Shown piece by piece: positions 1 through 6,607 of a stretch of DNA of 40,970 nucleotides (position 1 is the first letter of the stretch; every line of letters starts with the position of its first letter). The translations under genes and the position numbers were made by a program. The stretch comes from a virus. The notes beneath the pieces are model-generated. The model searched no databases. It worked only from the letters and a program-made list of their open reading frames with translations, and was not told the origin of the DNA. The stretch is from positions 1 through 40,970 of IMG/VR virus record IMGVR_UViG_3300033141_004983; one strand, given 5' to 3'.

Positions 1-114
1 CCATCTCTTAATGGGGACTGACCAATTTTTTTATAAGAGGTTTTTAATAATCCATCAACATGTTCTTTATATTCATCCCATAATTCATATTCGCCATCCA
101 GATTAAAACTATCA
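1..114. repeat. Terminal direct repeat, left copy (circular contig overlap)
   Basis: Bases 1-114 are identical to bases 40857-40970. The minor head gene reads without interruption through the join when one copy is removed, so the overlap marks a circular or circularly permuted genome of 40856 bp rather than a biological repeat within it. An exact short terminal redundancy of the virion DNA is an alternative that the sequence alone cannot exclude. Confidence 0.95.
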
Positions 115-314
115 GATATAAATTTCAATTCTCTTTCAGCAGTAGTTCCATCAACTACATATGCGGGCTGATTTGCTTTTAAATAAACAAGCACTTGTTC
201 TCTAACAGATATGATTAGAGCCTTGCCCAGTTTATTGAGCTGCTTTCTATACAATATTTCAATGCCCTTTTGGCTTTTTACTGGAGGTGCTATTTTTGTT
301 TTAGTTTTCTTCAA
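1..314 (-). CDS. Minor head protein (phage Mu gpF-like), N-terminal part; continues across the contig join
   Basis: This is the first part of the Mu gpF-like minor capsid protein, which sits with the portal at the capsid vertex and is thought to act early in DNA ejection or head assembly. The coding frame runs from here through base 1 and continues at 40856 on the other end of the contig. The chosen start is a TTG at 314 because an AGGAG lies 7 nt upstream; an in-frame ATG at 329 has that AGGAG inside its own codons, so it is less likely. The N terminus reads MKKTKTKIAPPVKSQKG. The start lies inside the last codons of the portal gene (14-nt overlap), as expected for translational coupling. 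The recognisable gpF core is in the other fragment (40192-40970). Confidence 0.85.
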   Translation of the reverse strand, partial: MKKTKTKIAPPVKSQKGIEILYRKQLNKLGKALIISVREQVLVYLKANQPAYVVDGTTAERELKFISDSFNLDGEYELWDEYKEHVDGLLKTSYKKIGQSPLRD

Positions 315-1590
315 ATGATAGCTCCTCATTTTCTTTTTCTTCTTCTACTCTATTTTCATCGATGGACACATAAGTTCCTTGCTCGGCTAATTCAGACAGA
401 ACATCACTACTTTCGATTATACCTTGATCAAGATAAATCTGATCTCTTTGAGCATTTTCTAAATCAACTTTGGATTGTTCAATTTCAGTCAACTGCTTCA
501 GAGGCTTAAATTCATATTCAAATGGATCATTAAAATTAGATGATGCTAATATAATACTGTCCATCCAATCAATTACTGGTCTCAAATCATTCTCTTGAAG
601 GGATTGAACAAAATCATAATAATTTAACATATCTGCTTCACCAGTAGCATTTTGACCAGCTGGAGATATACCAAGCAGTCTTGTTACTGGTATATTAGAT
701 GCCCCTGAAACCTTCTGTATAAAACGATCATCAATCTGAGGAAGTTGAGTGAATGTATTTTCCTTTTTATCATACTCATCTTCTTTATCAAGGGCAATAC
801 CATTTATAATACTCTTCATTTCATGAGCTAATTTTAACCGCTTTACTACAAGGTCATCTTGCCCTTCTGCTACCAGAGCATTCAGGCCATTTATTCGATA
901 TACATCTACACTTGATTCATAAACCAAATTACTGATAGATTGGGATACTGTTTGACTATCTGCTACAGGTTCATACAGAGTAGTAAAGATTGAATTGCCC
1001 CAATAGTTCTGCTGCTCCAGTTCCATTATAGTGGATAATACTCCCCTGAGTTTATATAATCGGCTATGATGGATTTTTTGACCACCTCTTGCTACAGTAT
1101 AGTATTCTGGTTTGCCAAAATTACTGGATAATATATTCCTATTTATTTGATCTGGATAAATATTATATCTGTCCAGTACAATAAAATTTTTCAATGAGTC
1201 TGTTTTTATATTTTCTACAATTAGTTGTTCTTCTGGGTCGTCATTTTCTATAATAACAAGGATTACTGCTCCACCAAATACTCTTGCCCATTTTGAAGCC
1301 AAATTTACTTTGCCTTTAACATCAAATTCTTTTAAAGCAGCTTCAATTTCTTTTTTCTTATCAGCATCAGGGATTAAAAGGTTGCGCCATTTTCGAGTAG
1401 CATCATCAATAGGTATATCTACAACCTTAGCAGCCAACCAATTATATACATAAAGATTATTAGCAGTGGCTTGAGTAATTCTCATACCCATTTTATAAAA
1501 GTTTTGAGTCCTTGGGTCTTTAGAAGTACCAAGCCCTTTCATAATATTTTTAAAACCATCTTTAACAAAAGCAGTAATTGGATTTGTCAT
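301..1590 (-). CDS. Portal protein, DUF1073 family
   Basis: A 429-residue protein of the DUF1073 portal family, forming the ring at the capsid vertex through which DNA is packaged and released. Family signs are the N-terminal stretch DPRTQNFYKMGMRITQAT, the conserved VDIPIDDATRKWR segment near residue 58, and the C-terminal helix region with GISPAGQNATGEADMLNYYD, where the chain crosses the tunnel. Length is normal for the family. It lies between a virion protein of unknown role and the minor head gene, the usual terminase-portal-minor head order. The ATG at 1590 is preceded by AGGATTAAATT and follows the previous stop by 3 nt. The charged C-terminal tail overlaps the start of the next gene. 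Confidence 0.93.
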   Translation of the reverse strand: MTNPITAFVKDGFKNIMKGLGTSKDPRTQNFYKMGMRITQATANNLYVYNWLAAKVVDIPIDDATRKWRNLLIPDADKKKEIEAALKEFDVKGKVNLASKWARVFGGAVILVIIENDDPEEQLIVENIKTDSLKNFIVLDRYNIYPDQINRNILSSNFGKPEYYTVARGGQKIHHSRLYKLRGVLSTIMELEQQNYWGNSIFTTLYEPVADSQTVSQSISNLVYESSVDVYRINGLNALVAEGQDDLVVKRLKLAHEMKSIINGIALDKEDEYDKKENTFTQLPQIDDRFIQKVSGASNIPVTRLLGISPAGQNATGEADMLNYYDFVQSLQENDLRPVIDWMDSIILASSNFNDPFEYEFKPLKQLTEIEQSKVDLENAQRDQIYLDQGIIESSDVLSELAEQGTYVSIDENRVEEEKENEELSFEEN

Positions 1591-1593
1591 AAT

Positions 1594-2400
1594 TTAATCC
1601 TGAACTATGTGACCATTAATAGAAATATCAAAAAGAGACAAATCTGTTAAATCATCTCTGATAAGGCATTCAAATTTATCATTAGTGCTCCCATTTAACC
1701 TTAATGAAATACCATTTACTTCATGATAATTTTTCTTTGCTTGAAATCCATATACTCCAGCAGGAGCTTTTGGATCATATTGAATATTAAAACCTTGTTC
1801 TGAAAAACCTATATTATTAACTACCAGAGGCAAATTTTTAATTGTACCATTTACTACTCTGAAAAGTATTCCATTAGTCAGCGCAGATATTCCACCAAAT
1901 TTAGCACTATCCATAACTACATTATCAGTAATAGATACATTTATCTGATAAATATCAATTTCAGCTTCAGGCGGTGTAAGAATATGAGCAATTTGAATAG
2001 TTCCACTACCATCAACATTTAAATTCCAACTTCCTATATGGACTACTGCTGCTGTAGTAAAAGCAAAATCCAAAGGTGAAGCTATATTGATAGTAAGTAC
2101 TGCTGCTGATAATACTATTGATTGAAAAAATCTTTTCCCTTCTGTTATAAAGATTACATCCCCAGCAGCTACAGAAGCAATTGAATCAACAATAATAGAT
2201 TCATCATATAAAGTAGTATCAACTGTTATTGATGGAATAACTTTATCAATATGAGCATATAAATCAACAGACTCTGTAAACTGATCTTGTATTGCTACTT
2301 GAAGATTGCCTTTTTCATCAAGCATATTTTTTGGAGTAGCAGTAAAAGGATTCCACCAGTATGGATTTATAGGAGTTTGTTGTAATGGATTTAAAACCAT
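1594..2400 (-). CDS. Probable virion protein between terminase and portal, function unknown
   Basis: About 268 residues, rich in short beta-prone segments (alternating hydrophobic runs such as SIVLSAAVLTINIASPLDF) and Asn/Gly turns, with no cysteines needed for folding and no recognised enzymatic motif. It begins NPLQQTPINPYWWNPF after a few residues. Position between large terminase and portal, together with a beta-rich composition, suggests a structural or head-associated protein, but I do not recognise the family. The start is the ATG at 2400, which overlaps the terminase stop as TGATG and has GGAG 8 nt upstream; an in-frame TTG one codon earlier is less likely. Expression is probably coupled to the terminase. 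Confidence 0.7.
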   Translation of the reverse strand: MVLNPLQQTPINPYWWNPFTATPKNMLDEKGNLQVAIQDQFTESVDLYAHIDKVIPSITVDTTLYDESIIVDSIASVAAGDVIFITEGKRFFQSIVLSAAVLTINIASPLDFAFTTAAVVHIGSWNLNVDGSGTIQIAHILTPPEAEIDIYQINVSITDNVVMDSAKFGGISALTNGILFRVVNGTIKNLPLVVNNIGFSEQGFNIQYDPKAPAGVYGFQAKKNYHEVNGISLRLNGSTNDKFECLIRDDLTDLSLFDISINGHIVQD

Positions 2401-3869
2401 CAATCTTGCTCCATAGCTGCTTGAAGTAAATTACCTTTATCCTTATTTATAAAAGCAACCTCTACAGCAGTCATAAGAGTATCAATATCATCATCAAATT
2501 CCCCATTTGGAAATTCTCTTGCCTCTTTAGTAAGGTTGCCAACCCCTGGTACTTCTGTATTTAAAACAATCTTTCCTGCTTTTATTTCTGGAGTTACATC
2601 TTCTGCTCTGAAGTACTTATCAGTATGCCTTGGAACTTCTATTACTTTCATCCTGAGCCTTCTCAACTCCTGAAGTAAACCAGTTCCAGAGGATTTATCT
2701 TCAATATACATCCCTCTTAATATAGGGTCATCTACCTTTTGTTTTGGTTGATTATGCTTTCGATAAAATATTTCAGCTTCCCTTCTGAGGTCTGGCGCTT
2801 CAAATTTTGCCCTGAGCTTATCAATTAGATATATCCGGTTATCAATCCCATATCCCCAACATTGAAATATTGTCCAATCATTTTGGGTTTTTACTTTCTG
2901 AGCACTATCAGCAGTAATAAATTTATACTTCAGCAGCGGCAGTCTAACATACCACTCCCACCAATCATCTTTAAAAAGATTACCACCTGTAATAGTTGGA
3001 TTACCCTGATACAAAGACTCCCAACTTGCCTCAGCCATTATTGCTTTTTTACTTTCTAAAAATTCTTTTGATTTTAACTCAGGGAAAAGAGCTTCATCTT
3101 CATTTCGATTTACTTCATCTTTCGTAGCAACTGCTTGATAATTTACTACAGTGAATTTACCTTTAAACTGATTTTTAATTTTAATCAGCCTTGCTATAAT
3201 ATCATGAGTTGTCCATCGGGTCATTATAATAAGGAGTCCAGCCTTGTCAGAGAATCTGGTCATAAAATCATCAGTAAACCATTCCCAAATTTTTTGACTC
3301 CATGTAATACTATTGGCTTGTTCCCTACCTTTTACTGCATCATCAATTACTCCAAGGTCAAGACTCTCACCTGTAACTGGGCCACCAGTAGTAGTATTGC
3401 GAAATTGGCCATCAGTAGGAACTCCATCTCCATCTAAAAATTCAAGATGATTTAAAGTTCTTATTGCTTCACCTCTTTTACTACTCAATTTTGTTCCTGG
3501 AAATATCTTTTTATACTTCTCACTATCAATTTGCCGCTGTTGGGAAAGGTTACAGCGTGTTCCTAAAGTATCAGAATAAGTGGCATATATGGATTTAAGC
3601 TCTGGCCATCTACCAGAAATCCAAGCAATAAAATCAGCAACTGTCCAAGATTTACCATGCTGAGGTGGAGATTGTATAAGTAATATAGGTCTCAGACCTG
3701 CTCTCAAATCAAGATAAAACTGCTGTAGTACTTTTGCCAAATCAGTCATGAACCAACTATCAAAGTACTTCTCATTTCTCATATACTTCCTATAAGCAAG
3801 GAAATTGACCCTGGATTTATGTACCCACCAGTCTTCATAAAGGTCTATGTCTTCAAGAGTCAATGACAA
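2400..3869 (-). CDS. terL: Terminase large subunit
   Basis: A 489-residue packaging motor. The ATPase domain has the Walker A SPPQHGKS (residues 67-74) and a Walker B LDLGVIDDAV around residues 170-179. The C-terminal RNase H-like nuclease domain starts at FITADSAQ with D321, followed by D331 in NDWTIF, and a later acidic D near the FDDDIDTLM segment. It binds the small terminase-DNA complex, pumps DNA into the prohead and cuts the concatemer. The start is a TTG at 3869 with AAAAGGA 8 nt upstream; no ATG with a binding site lies nearby. It overlaps the preceding small gene by 10 nt and the following gene by TGATG. Nearest in type to terminases of Mu-like and Pam3-like myoviruses. Confidence 0.95.
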   Translation of the reverse strand: MSLTLEDIDLYEDWWVHKSRVNFLAYRKYMRNEKYFDSWFMTDLAKVLQQFYLDLRAGLRPILLIQSPPQHGKSWTVADFIAWISGRWPELKSIYATYSDTLGTRCNLSQQRQIDSEKYKKIFPGTKLSSKRGEAIRTLNHLEFLDGDGVPTDGQFRNTTTGGPVTGESLDLGVIDDAVKGREQANSITWSQKIWEWFTDDFMTRFSDKAGLLIIMTRWTTHDIIARLIKIKNQFKGKFTVVNYQAVATKDEVNRNEDEALFPELKSKEFLESKKAIMAEASWESLYQGNPTITGGNLFKDDWWEWYVRLPLLKYKFITADSAQKVKTQNDWTIFQCWGYGIDNRIYLIDKLRAKFEAPDLRREAEIFYRKHNQPKQKVDDPILRGMYIEDKSSGTGLLQELRRLRMKVIEVPRHTDKYFRAEDVTPEIKAGKIVLNTEVPGVGNLTKEAREFPNGEFDDDIDTLMTAVEVAFINKDKGNLLQAAMEQD

Positions 3870-4030
3870 TCTTTGATTCCTTTTAATATCTTATCAAGCC
3901 CATTTATAGGGCACCAGGGTTCAGGTGGCCAATTAATTACTTCTGGTTTTCGATGAGCAAGTAATTGGAGATGAAGAGAATTTTTTATCTGCTCACTATT
4001 CAACTGTAGTACTTTATATCTTAGTGGCAT
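3860..4030 (-). CDS. Small protein of 56 residues, unknown
   Basis: A short gene between the putative holin and the large terminase. It starts with the ATG at 4030, overlapping the holin stop as TAATG, with AGGA 7 nt upstream, and ends inside the terminase start (10-nt overlap). The tight coupling on both sides is the main evidence that it is real. The product begins MPLRYKVLQLNSEQIKNSLH and contains a Trp/Pro-rich stretch NWPPEPWCPINGL that resembles a short docking or linear motif. No membrane segment. I do not recognise a family. A terminase accessory or lysis accessory role is only a guess from position. Confidence 0.75.
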   Translation of the reverse strand: MPLRYKVLQLNSEQIKNSLHLQLLAHRKPEVINWPPEPWCPINGLDKILKGIKDCH

Positions 4031-4479
4031 TATTTATCCTTTTTACTTACATAGGTGCCCCAGCCATAGCTACCAAAGAAGTAAACCATCACACAGCCTG
4101 TACCAGTAATCATAAGGGTACAAGTAGCAAGCTGAAACATATCTGCAAATATCTCTACACCTGGATTTGGGAACAATGCTTTTAAAGGAACACAGATAGC
4201 AGCAGTCAGTACTAAATAAAGTTGTACTCTTATCCACATGGTAGCAAGCTCACGCCTTGTTTTACTTTTCTCTGTATTCTCTCCAAGAGTAGCTTTTACA
4301 AATTCTGTAGCAGCCTTTCCTTGAGCCATTTTATCCTTCATCATTTCAGCATCAGAATAATTCAGGTCATTTATAAATCCACCAGCCCTTACTAATAAGC
4401 CATTTTCCTTATCAAATATATCAGTAGTTATTTTTGGAGCACCAACTACAAAATTGTATGCAGCTTTAAGCAGGTTCAT
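4030..4479 (-). CDS. Putative holin or lysis-associated membrane protein
   Basis: A 149-residue protein with a soluble, charged N-terminal half (about residues 1-80) and two clear hydrophobic segments in the C-terminal half, around YLVLTAAICVPLKALF and LATCTLMITGTGCVMVYFFG, ending in the positive tail VSKKDK. The layout, an amphipathic first half with RRE then membrane helices, resembles 3-TM phage holins of the gene-transfer-agent type. The adjacent upstream gene is an M15 endolysin, which supports a lysis role: permeabilising the inner membrane so the peptidase reaches the cell wall. ATG at 4479 has AGGAG 6 nt upstream. A virion membrane protein is the alternative. Confidence 0.6.
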   Translation of the reverse strand: MNLLKAAYNFVVGAPKITTDIFDKENGLLVRAGGFINDLNYSDAEMMKDKMAQGKAATEFVKATLGENTEKSKTRRELATMWIRVQLYLVLTAAICVPLKALFPNPGVEIFADMFQLATCTLMITGTGCVMVYFFGSYGWGTYVSKKDK

Positions 4480-4562
4480 TTTATACTCCTATTATAGATA
4501 TCAGAGCAATCAGTAAAATTATTATACAAAACAGACTAATGAAAAGAAGTTGTTCATTTAAC

Positions 4563-4997
4563 TTAAAAATTACCTACCAATTCCCAATGTGGTAGATCAT
4601 GGAAGGTTTGGTCTGAGATTTGAAAATCACTATCCCAATCTGCTCCAGCTCTAACAGGAATACCAAGTTTATAAGCTATGCCTTTTACATAGCCAACAAA
4701 CATATATAACCTTCCCAAATCCAAAGAGTACTTCTTAATTCCATCTTTTACTTCTGGCCAAATAACAGGGAAAGGGATTACATCCGCTGCTAATGATGGC
4801 AAAAGATTATGTTTACTATCTGGCCATTGTACTTTAGATAAACCTAAATCATAAGACCTATTCTGCTCAGCCTCATTTCTATGACCACATTCATATCGAC
4901 AATCTACTTTTTTTAATACTTCATCAAATAACTGTTGTAGTAAAATATGGGAAGTACTTCTGCGGCTTAAAGAATATGGTGACCAAATATATTCCAT
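4563..4997 (-). CDS. Endolysin, M15 family peptidase
   Basis: A 144-residue zinc peptidase of the M15 (D-Ala-D-Ala carboxypeptidase / L-Ala-D-Glu endopeptidase) type, expected to cut peptide bridges in the host peptidoglycan at lysis. Diagnostic parts are SKHNLLPSLAADVIP (H63 and D72 as zinc ligands) and the C-terminal DLPHWEL with H137 as the third ligand. Between them, FVGYVKGIAYKLGIPVRAGA and ADWDSD are usual for the family. It is a single domain with no signal peptide and no separate wall-binding domain, so it needs a holin to leave the cytoplasm. ATG at 4997 overlaps the previous stop as TAATG. Confidence 0.88.
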   Translation of the reverse strand: MEYIWSPYSLSRRSTSHILLQQLFDEVLKKVDCRYECGHRNEAEQNRSYDLGLSKVQWPDSKHNLLPSLAADVIPFPVIWPEVKDGIKKYSLDLGRLYMFVGYVKGIAYKLGIPVRAGADWDSDFQISDQTFHDLPHWELVGNF

Positions 4998-5302
4998 TAT
5001 TCCAATTCCAATTTATTTTTAATTATAATTATATTCGATTTTACCTCAACCATATCATATAGTACTTTATTATTTGAATGATAAACCAAACCAAATAAAC
5101 CAACAATAAGGGTCAAAGATAAAAAAGCAAAAGTAATCATCACTCCTTTTGATACCTTTCTTTCAATTGCCTGCCACATTCTATCCATCTCCCCTATTCC
5201 AAATTCACCACCATCAAGTTTCCTTTTAAAAATACAAAGCTCTTTAATGTTAGCTGCAAAACCTTCGTGTTTAAGACAGCACTCATTACTATTTTTATTC
5301 AT
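4997..5302 (-). CDS. Small single-span membrane protein
   Basis: About 101 residues: a cytoplasmic N-terminal part with paired cysteines (NECCLKHEGFAANI), then one strong membrane helix around VMITFAFLSLTLIVGLFGLV, then a short polar tail ending KNKLELE. It sits between small terminase and endolysin, so it may belong to the lysis module (antiholin or XhlA-like membrane anchor), but no family is certain. I chose the ATG at 5302 because GAGG lies 9 nt upstream; the longer frame would begin with a TTG at 5323 that has no binding site, and the ATG at 5311 directly abuts the GAGG. It overlaps the small terminase end by 8 nt. Confidence 0.65.
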   Translation of the reverse strand: MNKNSNECCLKHEGFAANIKELCIFKRKLDGGEFGIGEMDRMWQAIERKVSKGVMITFAFLSLTLIVGLFGLVYHSNNKVLYDMVEVKSNIIIIKNKLELE

Positions 5303-5795
5303 CTTCCACATCCTCAGCTTCAATTTTTGGCACAGGCAAACCTCTTTTTTTCATTTCTTCTTCTGGGGAAGTATTATTGTTTTGTATTACTACTGTGGCA
5401 GGGGCATCATCTTTGATACCATAAACATTTGAGGAAAGTAATTTGATTAAACCATTATTGACTTCAGCAGTTGGAGAGAAAGCGTGTTTGGCTATTCTAT
5501 CACGCCATTTCATTTTGCCAATTTCCATACCAGAGACTACTGCTTCATTGAACTCAGGGAATTTTTTCATCCATCGCAGTAAAGTGTCTTTTGAACATTG
5601 AAGGGCGCTGCATAGATGAGATTTGGTTTTAGCAGTATCTGATTCTGATAATAATTTATAAACAATTTCAGCATATTCAATTTTATATGCATATGAACCA
5701 AATCTTCTATTTCTGTTCCTATCAATTGGACCAATTAATGGTTCTTGACTTTTGTAATCTATTAATGGTTTATTTTTTTTCTTTTTTTTAGTCAT
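5295..5795 (-). CDS. terS: Terminase small subunit
   Basis: A 166-residue DNA-recognition subunit of the packaging machine. After a lysine-rich N terminus it has a helix-turn-helix, AKTKSHLCSALQCSKDTLLR (about residues 55-74), followed by WMKKFPEFNEAV, the usual pattern of small terminases in which the HTH is followed by a Trp and an acidic helix, then an oligomerisation segment (KMKWRDRIAKHAF) and an acidic tail EAEDVEDE for contact with the large subunit. It heads the minus-strand packaging and head block. ATG at 5795 has TAAGGA upstream. A copy of the AAGCTTTACTT motif lies just 5' of it (see 5807-5833). Confidence 0.82.
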   Translation of the reverse strand: MTKKKKKNKPLIDYKSQEPLIGPIDRNRNRRFGSYAYKIEYAEIVYKLLSESDTAKTKSHLCSALQCSKDTLLRWMKKFPEFNEAVVSGMEIGKMKWRDRIAKHAFSPTAEVNNGLIKLLSSNVYGIKDDAPATVVIQNNNTSPEEEMKKRGLPVPKIEAEDVEDE

Positions 5796-5806
5796 ATTAT
5801 TTCCTT

Positions 5807-5833
5807 ACTATACTTTAATAAAGAAGTAAAGCT
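5807..5833 (-). promoter_or_regulatory. AAGCTTTACTT motif upstream of terS
   Basis: On the minus strand the sequence AAGCTTTACTTC is followed 13 nt after CTTTAC by TATAGT, immediately before the terS ribosome binding site. The 11-base core is the same as in the three early promoter candidates at 8722, 9067 and 9934, but the spacing to a -10-like box is 13 nt instead of 18 and the putative start would fall on the binding site. It may therefore be an operator-like copy or a divergent promoter rather than the same promoter type. Confidence 0.35.
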
Positions 5834-5863
5834 TTTTTTATTGTTTCTTTAACTTTCTTTAAT

Positions 5864-6154
5864 TTACATTAATTTCAATCTTTTTCTTACTTCTTTTAAT
5901 TCGCATCCTGGACAACTTTCTCCGCTTGGAATATGAATCTTACATTTACTACAATATCGCATGTCATCATCATTTTCAATATGATACTCTTCACAGCTTG
6001 GTAAATCAGTATAGATATTAAAATTAAACCTACCAGAATCAACTCCACACTCCATTTTATCTACTGATCCATCTTCAGTAATAATTCTAACATCATAATC
6101 ATCTTGTAATCTAAGAGCTTCATTTATACTGTTTTTTATTTCTGTTAATTTCAT
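5864..6154 (-). CDS. Small zinc-ribbon-like protein, unknown role
   Basis: A 96-residue protein whose C-terminal part carries four cysteines in two pairs, YCSKCKIH then CPGCELKEVRKRLKLM, spaced like a zinc ribbon, followed by a basic tail suitable for nucleic acid binding. The N-terminal half is an acidic alpha/beta stretch (EDGSVDKMECGVDSG) with a further CEEYH. ATG at 6154 with an AAAGGAG site 5 nt upstream. It lies directly downstream of the origin-like region and upstream of the small terminase. A transcription or packaging accessory role is possible; no family is recognised. Confidence 0.75.
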   Translation of the reverse strand: MKLTEIKNSINEALRLQDDYDVRIITEDGSVDKMECGVDSGRFNFNIYTDLPSCEEYHIENDDDMRYCSKCKIHIPSGESCPGCELKEVRKRLKLM

Positions 6155-6607
6155 TATTTCTCCTTTTCTCCTTTTAATTCATTTTTACTTTAAAAAAAAC
6201 AATACCAGGAATTTTCCTTCTTTTTTCTTATATCTGAAACAGTAATAATTTTTCGTTGTTTTTTTTGGCTGAGGTAATATTTTTTTTTACCCTTTTTTAT
6301 TAATTATTTCTTATACTTATAAAAATAAAAAAGGTAAAATATTACTATTACTTTACCTATACCCGAATAAAGTAATATTCGGTAGTATAGAGATTGGCTT
6401 TTTATAAAAGTAATATTACCTATAATATAGTAATAATATTAATAACTTAACAGCTATTTTTACTGTTGATTATTACTGTTTTATTACTGTTTTATTACTG
6501 TCATTTTTTTCTAATCTCTGTTCCAATAAATTCAGGTACTTACAACTAAGGAATTAATTTTAAGCTTATTCAGCTATTTTATCCAATAAATCAAGCAGTT
6601 TAACTGC
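6155..6607. other. AT-rich non-coding region, candidate replication origin
   Basis: About 450 bp without a convincing gene. It holds three direct copies of TTATTACTGT at 6470, 6481 and 6492, an exact 11-bp period (one helical turn), a related TTTTTACTGT at 6457, and the reverse complement ACAGTAATAA at 6239. It also holds an inverted repeat CCGAATA/TATTCGG (6363-6369 and 6376-6382), an inverted repeat GGTAAA/TTTACC (6333-6338 and 6352-6357), the palindrome GTAATATTAC (6410-6419) and long T runs. Together with its place beside the primase-helicase gene, this is the usual look of an iteron-type origin. The part nearest 6155 is the leader of the zinc-ribbon gene and may carry its promoter. Confidence 0.5.

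Noticed and set aside
4481-4566. Start-less 27-codon frame on the minus strand coding a hydrophobic segment (NEQLLFISLFCIIILLIALI), between endolysin and holin
   Set aside because: It would be a nice small lysis peptide, but it has no ATG, GTG or TTG and no binding site before an in-frame start. An ATT start is possible but not supported.
5807-5833. Full early-type promoter before terS
   Set aside because: The AAGCTTTACTT core is present but the spacing to TATAGT is 13 nt and the start would fall on the binding site; kept only as a motif.
6457-6501. TTATTACTGT repeats as a CRISPR or minisatellite
   Set aside because: Units are 10-11 bp without spacers; they fit origin iterons.
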